DNA from: Branchiostoma floridae
Lineage: Eukaryota > Chordata > Leptocardii > Amphioxiformes > Branchiostomatidae
Length of the DNA stretch: 64,000 bases
Assembly: GCF_000003815.2 (NCBI RefSeq)
Contig: NC_049981.1
Coordinates: forward strand, 32,046,469 to 32,110,468
Direction: 5' to 3'
Made by a program: the position numbers and the translations under genes. The first letter of the stretch is position 1. The number at the start of each line of letters is the position of its first letter. Under the pieces are notes generated by a model. The model was not told where the DNA came from. It made no database searches and was given only the letters and a program-made list of their open reading frames with translations. This document shows, one piece after another, positions 51,928 to 59,453 of this stretch.

Positions 51928-53924
51928 GACATGGGGGGAGGGGGGGCCAAGACTCACGTTGCTGTCATGTCCTTAGGTCCGACCTGCACCACACAGAACC
52001 CGTCCTCGTTACACTGCTTCCCCACCAGGTAGTGCGCGTGCGGCCGCGGCTGGTCCTCATTGGTCATCAGGGTCACCACAATACGGGCGTAACCTTGGTA
52101 ACCAATGATCTAAACAAAGGGACAATACATGAATTTCAACCATATGATGCCTACACATCCTATATTTTGAAGACAATTTCACTGACTACTTGGTATTTGA
52201 CAACATAAGAGATTTTCTAGTTCAACTCTTACACATGGAAATGATGTGTCATGTGACTTAAAAGTCAAGTTCATTTACCTAAGCAAAATCGCTCTGATGC
52301 AAAGCATTGTCTACAATTGTGAAGAGCCTGATCACAAATACATAAAAATTTAAACCAACTGCTTTATGCTTTGAACATGAAAATATCATTAAGATGGGAT
52401 TTCTTGGTTATACAATTAACAACTTACATGTACATGCTGGCAAATCTATTCTTTGAGACTAGTTACAATCTAAAAGCTCAACACAATACATAGGATACTG
52501 CGTGCTGTCTGAGTGAAGAAAGAAAACCCCATAACTGTTGTTACCTTGACAGCCGGGTATGTTTTCCTGTTCTTCTCGCTGTGTATCCCGGGAATCCCGC
52601 CGTGGGACGGACCCTCGCACCCGTACCGGAAACGGAACCCGCGCTGGCAGGGGAGACGACAGGAAAGTCAAATATGCTTACTTATCAACCAAGAAATATA
52701 GACCAATGATCTGAACTACATGTACATGTATCATTGTCACAGAGTAACAAATAAAGGCTTAATAATTAAAGCTGACTGAAAACATATCGTTTATGAAGGT
52801 TAGACATCCAGGTAAACAATATTCAAATATATCACCTGTTTTTCTAGTTAGCTATAGTGTATTGAATTGTTCTGTCAGTTCATTTTAGTGACGGATGTCA
52901 CTCAAAACATCTGAAAGTAAATCTCTGTTTTTCATCCAGTTGTAGAGGTTTAATTGTATTTGAATATTATCTATATTTTCAGTATGTAGAATAGAATTTG
53001 TGTTTGATATGCTGTCATTTAGTATATGAAAGGAAAAAAAAAACTTATCTTTCAAGAGCAAACTAACAAGGAAATGCTATATAATTTTGTCTAATCCAAC
53101 AACAGAATCAAACATGTATGACTAGCTCTTGACTATGAGTATGAAGTGTTGCTGTGTAATATAACTTATATATACAAGTAGAGAAGAAGGAAATTGTTAC
53201 CGATTTGGGCTGTTCAGTGATCTCGAGGTAAGGTGTGCCCTGCATCCCTATAATATAAGACACAGTGTTGTTAGGCACACAGAAATACTGGCTTGCACCC
53301 TGTATGTATCCTGTTTTATGATTATTGAAGGGTTCAAATCTAGCGAATTGAGGCTTAAAAATTATCAAATTGTAGCCTCTACAAAATGTTCGGGAGATTT
53401 TTAATCTAAAGCAGAATTATGACATTGCAGCCTAACATGAAAACTACATTTTAGGACATTAATAAATATAGTTTTATTAGACTGTTTCTACTTTGCAAGT
53501 TGCAGCAGCAATACCTAACTGTTATGTAAAATAGAACCAGTCATTATTGCAATAAAAGTAAGAAATGTCTCAAACGGTCGTGAAGTCAGCAGGTAAAGTT
53601 TTCCTGGTGGTGTATGCAAATGAGGAAAACTTAAAACTCACTACATATAGTACATAACATTATTTACATGATGTTTCCTATCTCACTGAGAAAGGTGGTA
53701 GATGGTCCCCCCAAATGTCTACAGGTAAATTTAGAATTAAGTTTGTTTACTAGGAAACCATACCTGAAACAGGTGCGTTACTCACCTGTGTTCCCGTTCA
53801 TGGCGTGCTGCATTTCCGTCATCTTCTGCAGCAGGCTGATGTCTGGCGCTCCCTCCTCCCCGTTGATTATCTCGTTAACGAGCGACGCGGGAAGTTCCAC
53901 CGACTCGAACGCCATGTCTGTCAT
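40620..53924 (-). CDS. NFKB1: NF-kappa-B p105/p100-type protein, 22 coding exons
   Basis: Ancestral class-I NF-kB; whether to call it NFKB1 or NFKB2 is arbitrary in an invertebrate. Exons in transcript order: 53924-53786, 53247-53201, 52643-52545, 52109-51958, 51078-50912, 50300-50142, 49564-49460, 49039-48936, 48461-48323, 47511-47401, 47159-47046, 46664-46419, 45956-45791, 45545-45431, 45059-44933, 44507-44412, 44102-43933, 43406-43188, 42750-42672, 42221-42043, 41200-41056, 40792-40620. All are GT-AG and in phase: 1016 codons (human p105 about 968). Domains: Rel homology 52-370 with [13 protein letters not shown] (66-78), NLS KKRKK (377-381), glycine-rich region about 390-445, acidic segment 446-527, ankyrin repeats about 560-825, death domain 852-911, C-terminal degron. 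Glycine-rich-region processing should release a p50-like DNA-binding subunit. Confidence 0.97.
41203..41430 (-). repeat. NFKB exon-21 acceptor array
   Basis: The start of exon 21 (plus: AACTTAGCAACTGTTCCCTC then CATCAT) with its acceptor (plus CT, TAG on minus) recurs five times. Acceptor positions are 41,243, 41,288, 41,330, 41,373 and 41,415, with period 42-45. ACATGTAACTTAGCAACC marks each unit. Several copies keep a usable AG. Confidence 0.93.
41431..42042. other. NFKB intron 20, nothing coding
   Basis: A GC-richer patch at 41,570-41,740 (CCACGTGGTGACCGCGTGTC) lies between AT-rich flanks. It contains CACGTG (E-box) but no exon with splice sites. Confidence 0.5.
42043..42221 (-). CDS. NFKB1: Death-domain exon (coding exon 20)
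   Basis: [38 protein letters not shown] and [15 protein letters not shown] form the helices of the p105-type death domain, including the conserved DW-LAE-LG core. The domain assists IKK and TPL2 interaction in vertebrate p105 (family knowledge). Confidence 0.93.
43188..45956 (-). CDS. NFKB1: Ankyrin-repeat exons (coding 13-18)
   Basis: IkB-like C-terminal half. Repeats show the TPLHLA pattern: [102 protein letters not shown] and [10 protein letters not shown]. An acidic insert ([15 protein letters not shown]) sits within the last repeat, as in vertebrate p105/p100. This region should mask the NLS and inhibit DNA binding. Confidence 0.95.
45180..45430 (-). repeat. NFKB exon-14 donor array
   Basis: Plus-strand units read (A)CCTGTC(G)GAGGTGGTTG then TACTGGTTGATGACCC, copying the last ~30 bases of exon 14 with the donor. 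The genuine donor is at 45,429-45,430. Copies follow at 45,352 (donor intact), about 45,275 and about 45,198 (donor mutated), period 77. Each spacer contains AGGTTAAAGGTCA-like sequence. Confidence 0.93.
45986..46063 (-). repeat. Partial copy of NFKB exon 13
   Basis: 73 bases nearly identical to the exon-13 interior (GGCGTTGGCCGTTCGCTCCG ... CCGTACTGCAGGGC) lie upstream in transcript order. On minus the copy is preceded by TTTCCAG, a possible acceptor, and reads [20 protein letters not shown]. It has no good donor. Confidence 0.93.
46419..46664 (-). CDS. NFKB1: Acidic linker exon (coding exon 12)
   Basis: 82 codons with a near-duplicate acidic motif, [13 protein letters not shown] then [12 protein letters not shown], a possible recent internal duplication in coding sequence. 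It connects the glycine-rich region to the ankyrin repeats. No known domain. Confidence 0.9.
47046..47511 (-). CDS. NFKB1: NLS and glycine-rich region exons (coding 10-11)
   Basis: The exon at 47,401-47,511 starts [16 protein letters not shown] (nuclear localisation signal) and runs into [14 protein letters not shown]. The exon at 47,046-47,159 continues [20 protein letters not shown]. In vertebrate p105 such a glycine-rich stretch after the Rel domain halts the proteasome and fixes the end of p50, so constitutive processing is expected. That role is inferred. Confidence 0.93.
47640..48322 (-). repeat. NFKB exon-9 donor array
   Basis: GTACCAAACTGCTGGGGCTG (plus; donor plus exon end) recurs in decayed form at about 48,030 (GCATACCAAACTGCTGAGGC), 48,073, 47,696 and as AGTACCAAACTTAATG at 47,900 and 48,268. 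Whole blocks of about 365 bases, including ACAACATTCAAAATGGAAGT, are duplicated. Intron 9 is largely made of these copies. Confidence 0.8.
48323..53247 (-). CDS. NFKB1: Rel homology domain exons (coding exons 2-9)
   Basis: [20 protein letters not shown] opens the DNA-binding half. The recognition loop [13 protein letters not shown] contains the Arg, Tyr, Cys and His residues that contact kB DNA and give redox sensitivity in Rel proteins. The dimerisation half contains [64 protein letters not shown] and [10 protein letters not shown], all close to the vertebrate p50 pattern. Intron phases are 0, 0, 2, 1, 1, 1, 0, then 1. Confidence 0.97.
49384..49456. repeat. AGGTC pentamer repeat
   Basis: GGTCAGGTCAGGTGAGGTCA-type sequence, a run of AGGTCA half sites directly abutting the donor of NFKB exon 7 (49,458-49,459). 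Confidence 0.85.
49885..49961. repeat. Hairpin with about 33-base arms
   Basis: GAATTTTCATCTAACAGTGA ... pairs with ... TCACTGTTAGTGGAAAATTC around a short GTACGTGTGTAC-type loop. It lies in NFKB intron 6. No similarity to other hairpins in the window. Confidence 0.7.
50000..50070 (-). repeat. Copy of NFKB exon-6 end and donor
   Basis: ATACGTACTGCTATCGAATA ... GTGTACGCCCCGTTCTC repeats the last ~58 bases of exon 6 and its donor (genuine donor 50,140-50,141, copy 50,006-50,007; period 134). Several substitutions (ACGGCATCTGAGATGACAGG) show decay. Confidence 0.93.
51780..51866 (-). repeat. Copy of NFKB exon-4 end and donor
   Basis: ACTCACGTTGCCGTCATGTC ... TGCTTCCCCACCAGGTA repeats the final ~75 bases of exon 4 with an intact donor at 51,787-51,788 (genuine 51,956-51,957; period 169). 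A (TG)n run separates the copies. Confidence 0.93.
51888..51930. repeat. (TG)n microsatellite
   Basis: About 20 TG units with a TC interruption, followed by a G-rich run. It sits between the two copies of the NFKB exon-4 end. Confidence 0.95.
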
Positions 53925-54014
53925 GGCAGTCGCGGTTCAGAACCAAACACGTCAATTCTTTGTTAGCGCTCGCTTTCCGTTCTATCTCACCACCTCTTTA
54001 CAACGGGAAGCTAT
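53925..54014 (-). other. NFKB1: NFKB 5' UTR part of first coding exon
   Basis: On minus, a long T-rich tract ends TTTGTCACAG|ATAGC at 54,015, an excellent acceptor 90 bases before the ATG. An upstream noncoding exon must exist. A second in-frame ATG occurs three codons later. Confidence 0.8.
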
Positions 54015-54189
54015 CTGTGACAAAGAAAAAAAGACAAGAAAGAGAAAAAAAAATGAAAAACTCACCTAGTTTTTGCTCTATATCAAGCTGTTTGAAGTAA
54101 AGTTGTCAGGAAATCAGTCAAATCCCTCCTGTTTACCACTAGAATGTAACCACTGTGTTAGAGGCTGGGTTTTAGAAAGGGGAAGTTAT

Positions 54190-54220
54190 TGACTCATTTG
54201 CATACCCGGTGGAAAGCCCC
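54190..54220. promoter_or_regulatory. AP-1, octamer and kB site cluster
   Basis: Within 31 bases: TGACTCA (54,190-54,196, AP-1), ATTTGCAT (54,196-54,203, octamer) and GGAAAGCCCC (54,211-54,220, inverse GGGGCTTTCC, matching GGGRNNYYCC). It lies about 180 bases beyond the first coding exon in NFKB intron 1. Sites are exact consensus matches; function is inference. Confidence 0.5.
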
Positions 54221-55156
54221 ACCAGCGTCAGGCAGTATTTCTGGCAGGGAGCGATGACGTCATTAACCAAACAATAGCCTTCTATACCTGAGGTTTGGAC
54301 TCTGCCATTTTCTTACCTAACGGGGGTAAAAAGAAAACTTACAAACTCCTAAATAAATATACATTCAAGGTCAAACGTTACTTTGATTTATTTTGCAAAC
54401 CACTGTGGTTTTGGTTCTTTATTTTTTGTCTCACTAGATCGCTACAGCAAACAGAAAATATTTTAATACCCCCTCTAAAACAGTTAAATTGGGCCAGCCC
54501 TTTCCAGGTTATTGTTTCAGTAAGTAACTGGTGTAGAAAGGAGAAGTGCTTATAAGGGTGTAGTTTTAAAAACTGTCAGGAAATTACGCAGGTGGTCACA
54601 ACACTTCACAAAAATACACTTCCCACTTGTTTGCTCCAGAGAAACTTTCCATATTTTTCACGTCACAACTCCTGATGACTATTTATGTTAACCTCCTTGG
54701 TTGTAAATTTTGTTATGTAACTCTTTGTGAAAATGTAACATGATGAAAAACCAGCAAACAGAGAAATCCTTTGGTCATTATTACGGCTAAACCAGATCAT
54801 CATATCATGACTTTTTTCCTACGTTTCAGGATACTACTAGTATATCATTACTAAATTTATATCCGGGGTGACATAAACGGATCTGGAACTCTGTTTTATT
54901 GTAAAAAAAAAAAAAAAAAAAAAACAGGGTTGCAGGTAGCGACACTTGAAATGACTTCCTGAAGTTACAAAGGTTTGATTTAAACTAATGAATACAAAGT
55001 CTATGCAAACAATGAAAAACAGCTATTCTATTGCCCTGATCATTACATCAACAAAAAGTCACTGGCCTCATGTAACCTTTACACAAACCCTGTCATTGCT
55101 TGCATGAAGAAACATCTTATCAGCATTTGTGTCATTAAAATTCCCCTGGTCAGTGT

Positions 55157-55166
55157 GGAAAGCCCC
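55157..55166 (-). promoter_or_regulatory. kB consensus site
   Basis: GGAAAGCCCC (minus GGGGCTTTCC), the same 10-mer and CCACC 3' flank as at 54,211-54,220. The two occurrences share TGGAAAGCCCCACC and may be duplicates. Confidence 0.4.
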
Positions 55167-55577
55167 ACCCACTGGATGTGTCAATGATATGATGGTAACA
55201 CTGAAACTGAAACTATGATTCAAATGGCATGGCTGGTAACCAATGGGGCACAATAGCCTCCTGACTGCCACCTCATATATAAGTTAATGTCACTATAAGG
55301 CCTTCGTCAGCCCGGCTGGGCAGCTTTTGGGAATGAAAAGTATGATATAATCATATAAAAGAAACCAAAGTACACAAGAAGTAAACAGAATAGTGGGCAG
55401 TATTTGTGTATATTTTTACATAATAAACATTTCTGTTTTTTGTTTCTACAAACAGCCCAGTCGACTCCGGTTTGTATATGTGACGTTAGCCCCATACTAG
55501 TAATGACTCAGATATTCTTACCAAAGAAATGCACAATGAAAAAAATACACAAAGATAAATCAAATAGATCTACTTAA

Positions 55578-56006
55578 AGGTCTGCTACGCAGTTTTTTGC
55601 GTTCAAATTTGAAATATTCTAGAACTAAGAAATCTCAGATTTACTACTACTTTTTGACACTTTTGTGTCATTATTTCACGTTTGCAACGTAGAGAATTAG
55701 CCTACAAACATTTCGTCATACGCGCGCTGTAACTTTCTGACCTCCCTACTTAGGCACCGGTGAGAATTCGAACAAGAATCAATCATCAACGGTTCGTTCG
55801 GAAGAAACAAAATGGCTGAAACCCAGTGCGGGCGTGCAGATTCACAGATTTTCAAACGCGCTCGCACGGCGAAAATATCGACTCCCGACGTACCTTGAAT
55901 AGTGTTCCGTAACGTGGTAGGCTTGATTCAACTAACTATAAAGAAATGGCCGGAAAATGGATTTTTTGTTTTCAGTTTGAAGCGCAAAAAACTGCGTAGC
56001 AGACCT
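55578..56006. mobile_element. TTAA-flanked MITE, 429 bases
   Basis: The termini AGGTCTGCTACGCAGTTTTT and AAAACTGCGTAGCAGACCT are inverted and flanked by TTAA on both sides (55,574-55,577 and 56,007-56,010), the target signature of piggyBac and Kolobok elements. The interior is partly CpG-rich with no transposase. Family is not assignable. Confidence 0.85.
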
Positions 56007-57354
56007 TTAAGTAGCATCAGTAATTCTTGAGGTATGCACACCAGATATCCAGGTGCTCTTGACAGTGGAGAGAAGGCCTCTAAATATAACATATTTCTAT
56101 ATGGGAGACTTACATTGTACCATGGCAAATGGTGGAATTAGATTTATAAACATATAATTAATAGTTTCAGACTTTCAGTTGATGTTACATTTTGTACCTC
56201 CAGGGAGGTTGTTAGGCTTGTATGATTACACTACTCTAAAGTTGTTATTTCAGTGACTTCTTGATCGCGATGCCTAAAAAAAAAAAAAGTGGATATGGAA
56301 GGTTTGAGCTACGGTAGCTTAAGATACCAGGCTGCTGCTCCACCTTTTCTTACTTTTTCAGAGATGTGACTCTCCCAGGACCATTAAGGGCTGTAACGTT
56401 ACAGTTGTTATGTCATACAAAGAATACAACTCTTGTAAGAAATCATTTTAGTGCTCCACGCATCTTAATCACTTGAAGTATAATCTTTGAAACCTTGTAC
56501 ATTTGAAAAAAAAAATTAATGTATACTTATGAAAAAGTCTGGTTCGTTCTCTTTCAGATAACGTCCAACAGGCTAGAAATTCATATTTGAAGGATCTATT
56601 CTGTATTCAGAGCTACGACCAGTTAACTGGAGTGGGATTCGAACCCTGGCCCCATGATCCAACAGTTGCTTTCTGAACAGGTGGTCGTCAAAATGAATAA
56701 CGTTACACACATGTACTTCTACAATTCCACAGGAAAATTTCCCCTCGATACAGCTTCTAATAAATATGCAAATTTCTGTCTAACATGGCATTCCTCAAAA
56801 TGCATAATTTTGATACAGTGTGCATGGTGTTGTTTTTCATGAACTCCAACTCAATATTCATAACATGTTGTAGATTGATGATGCTATGTTCCAAAACAAG
56901 CTGTACGTTTATGTCGACATTCCAGACTCAAGCAGTAACATTAAAACCTCTATCATCACTTCTAACGTCAGTGTGAGCCTGTCTGCATCCTGACCCATCC
57001 CCCTACTCCATCCACTGGCTACACACACATACACAGTCAGATTGGGAACTTTTCCTCGAGAAGAAGAAACCTGAAGTCTACAGATTCAACAACGTGTCAC
57101 AACTTGCACCTCAAGGTATGGTGGTACAGGGCTTGATATCAAGACCATTGCTTTCCTATTAGGCACCTACAAATCGTACTTTTTATTTGCGATTTTGATC
57201 TACGTAACGTTATAACGCACAGGAAGGTACTCATCCATGTCATCAGAAACCTAACGTTACAAGTTCCGAGAAGCCGAGATAGTGCACGGCATTCACGTAA
57301 ACACTGGGGACCTTTTTACAGCAAAACATACGATCTATCGGAGCTGTGACTCAC

Positions 57355-57670
57355 CTAGATACTGCCCAGATCTTCAGAAGATGCGTAAAACCCCGTAAGT
57401 TTGCAGTTCTAGAGTATTTCTGGACTTGGACGTGGAAAAAACACTCCGTCTGACTCCAGCGTAAAGTCCCTAAACCTGGGAAAACCCCGCATTTCCAGCT
57501 AAGTTGTGATTGGCCGGCACAGGTCAGCTGGTGTAAAATAGACGCCGGTGATTGGGTAGAGGTGGGGACGTGCCAAAAATAGATCTGCGTCACCAGGAAG
57601 TGTTCCAGGTAGGGCTGACCGTGTATTAGCGCTCCTTGCAATTTGATAGAAAACTGCAATCTTGTAACTC
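57355..57670 (-). other. NFKB1: Probable NFKB 5' noncoding exon and promoter
   Basis: On minus, CTAG|GTGAGT at 57,355 is a strong donor and the sequence just upstream is GC-richer. It would splice to the acceptor at 54,015. A kB consensus, GGGGTTTTCC (minus), lies at 57,479-57,488. The transcription start is not visible from sequence; the right boundary is a guess. Confidence 0.5.
57479..57488 (-). promoter_or_regulatory. kB consensus site in putative first exon
   Basis: Minus GGGGTTTTCC fits GGGRNNYYCC. It sits 124 bases upstream of the putative donor of the noncoding exon, where autoregulation of NFKB genes would be expected. Confidence 0.45.
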
Positions 57671-58260
57671 AATCAAGTCGGCGCTTCTAAGACGGCCGAA
57701 AAATAGCCTGGTGCAAAACTTACCTGATCATGATGATGTTGGCATTGTTGACAAATATGGTTGATGTTAATAGGGGGGGGACACTATTTTGCAAAAATGC
57801 AGTTTTTGATGAAATACGCCCCTAGAAATATGGAGACGGTCCATCTGAATATGAAAATGTAAAAATTTTGAAAATATTTGATTGCTAACCCCCCTGTACA
57901 TGCCCCCTGAAGTTTTTAAGTTGACAATGTACTAAACTAGTATAACGCTATACTACCAAACATGCTTAGTGCCTTAGAAATTGTACTTTGGCATCCTTGG
58001 CAGAATATTTGACTTCAGGAGAGATCATTGTGGATATCTGAACCTCCAAATGTATTTCCCATGCAAATATGGACTATTCCAAATCACCCCCATGGCAAAA
58101 ATGGACTGATCCAAACTCAAAATTGGACGAAACGGGCTACAGGACAATTTGTATTCATTTCTACCAATTTTTACACTCAATCGCACAGAGGCAGTTAGCC
58201 TTGTAGGATTTTAAAACGCCAGTGGTACTCAAATACTCTGCAAAACATATTTCTTTGTAG
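57671..58260. other. Intergenic, nothing recognised
   Basis: AT-rich DNA between the NFKB 5' end and the plus-strand exon-like frame. It could include upstream introns of the latter. Confidence 0.45.
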
Positions 58261-58628
58261 CGAAATGGAGTATCACAAGTTTTCACATACTGAATCAGGT
58301 CCAGGTTCAGGTCCGGACCTCTGGACCTCTGGACCTCTGCCATTGTCTAAGTGGCAACCACAATGACCAATCTGAAGTTACTAGGGTACTGAAAAAGAGA
58401 AGAGAACCTGTATCGTTTAGAGAGTACAGTAGAGAAGGCAGGAAAGGACGCAGGACACCAGAGAGTCTGATAGCTTGGAAGAGAAATGAAGACGAGCTTA
58501 AGAAGCAAGGACTCAATGGGAAAGAGATTGCAAACATTGCTGTTGATTGGAAGAGAGACAAATATCTACTAGAAACCCTGAAAACCCAACATGGATCTTT
58601 CACATCAGCAGCAGAAGTTGATATGTAA
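58261..58628 (+). CDS. Possible terminal exon of an unknown gene, or pseudogene
   Basis: After an acceptor-like TTTCTTTGTAG, a frame of 121 codons stays open from 58,263 to TAA at 58,626-58,628, without an internal ATG until its penultimate codon. The C-terminal 75 residues look protein-like: KKRREPVSFREYSREGRKG, RTPESLIAWKRNEDELKKQG, LNGKEIANIAVDWKRDKYLL. They are basic, helical and spaced W-K in a way loosely like HMG/SANT-type DNA-binding helices. AATAAA follows at 58,800-58,805. I do not recognise the family. A retrocopied or transposon-derived fragment is possible. Confidence 0.4.
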
Positions 58629-58799
58629 GTGTAAAGCTGGCCCAACTCAAGAACACAGCCCTGTCACTACCGATAACCACGAAAACTCCATCTGCGGTCA
58701 ACCTAAAATTGTACTTGAACAATGTTACACGCCATTGACACCATCAATGAGTATAAATTTCACTATGGTTCTTTTGATTCTGTTGTAAATAGATTTACC

Positions 58800-58805
58800 A
58801 ATAAA
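58800..58805 (+). terminator. Polyadenylation signal AATAAA
   Basis: A canonical hexamer 171 bases after the stop of the exon-like frame at 58,261-58,628, compatible with a short 3' untranslated region. Confidence 0.4.
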
Positions 58806-58855
58806 ACATTGTTGAAATTCAGTATCGCAGGCATCTTGCTTACAATGACAAATAT

Positions 58856-59453
58856 CAGGGCTCGAAATACTACCTGTTTATGAAGGTTAGTGCAGGTAAA
58901 ATTGGAGCTGTGCAGGTATTTCTGGTGTCAACCTGCACCTAACCTGCACTGGTCCAGGTACTGGGTATATACAGGTTAGTGCAGGTAAAATTAGAGCTGT
59001 GTAGGTATTTCTGGTGTCTACATGCACCTAACCTGCACTTGTCCATGTAATGGGTATATACAGGTAAGTACAGGTAAAATTGGAGCTGTGCAGGTTAGTG
59101 CAGGTAAACTTGGAGCTGTGCAGGTATTTTTGATGTCTACCTGCACCTAACCTGTACTGGTCCCAAATACTAGGTTTTTATACATAAACGTTATATGATG
59201 TAGGTGTACGTGGATTGTTATTAGCTGCATTGAATGTTATTGTTATTAGCTGCATTGAATGTTACCACTATCACCTATATTAAGTAATATTCTGTAGAAA
59301 AGAAAAAATAGCAATGGTTCCTGAACAATTTTAGTACATGTATGAACTATACTTCCAAAATTCAGAGTGGTACAGGTAAATTTGTCTGGTGCAGGCTATT
59401 TTCAATGTTACCTGCAACAGTGCAGATATGCAGAAAAAGTATTTCGAGCCTTG
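58856..59453. mobile_element. Element with tandem GCAGGTAAAATT units
   Basis: The ends CAGGGCTCGAAATAC and GTATTTCGAGCC are inverted. The interior repeats a ~115-base unit with GTGCAGGTATTTCTGGTGTC and ACCTGCACCTAACCTGCACT about three and a half times. Same family as 19,637-19,985, which has fewer units, so the internal array expands or contracts. Confidence 0.75.

Larger units (their letters stand above)
54221..57354. other. NFKB intron 1, large
   Basis: Contains a poly(A) run (54,903-54,924), a kB site (55,157), a TTAA-flanked MITE (55,578-56,006) and a B-box-like GGATTCGAACCC (56,635-56,647; minus GGGTTCGAATCC), perhaps a SINE remnant. No exon was recognised. Confidence 0.5.

Noticed and set aside
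56635-56700. Possible tRNA gene (minus B-box GGGTTCGAATCC)
   Set aside because: No A-box, anticodon arm or acceptor stem at the right spacing; probably a SINE remnant.
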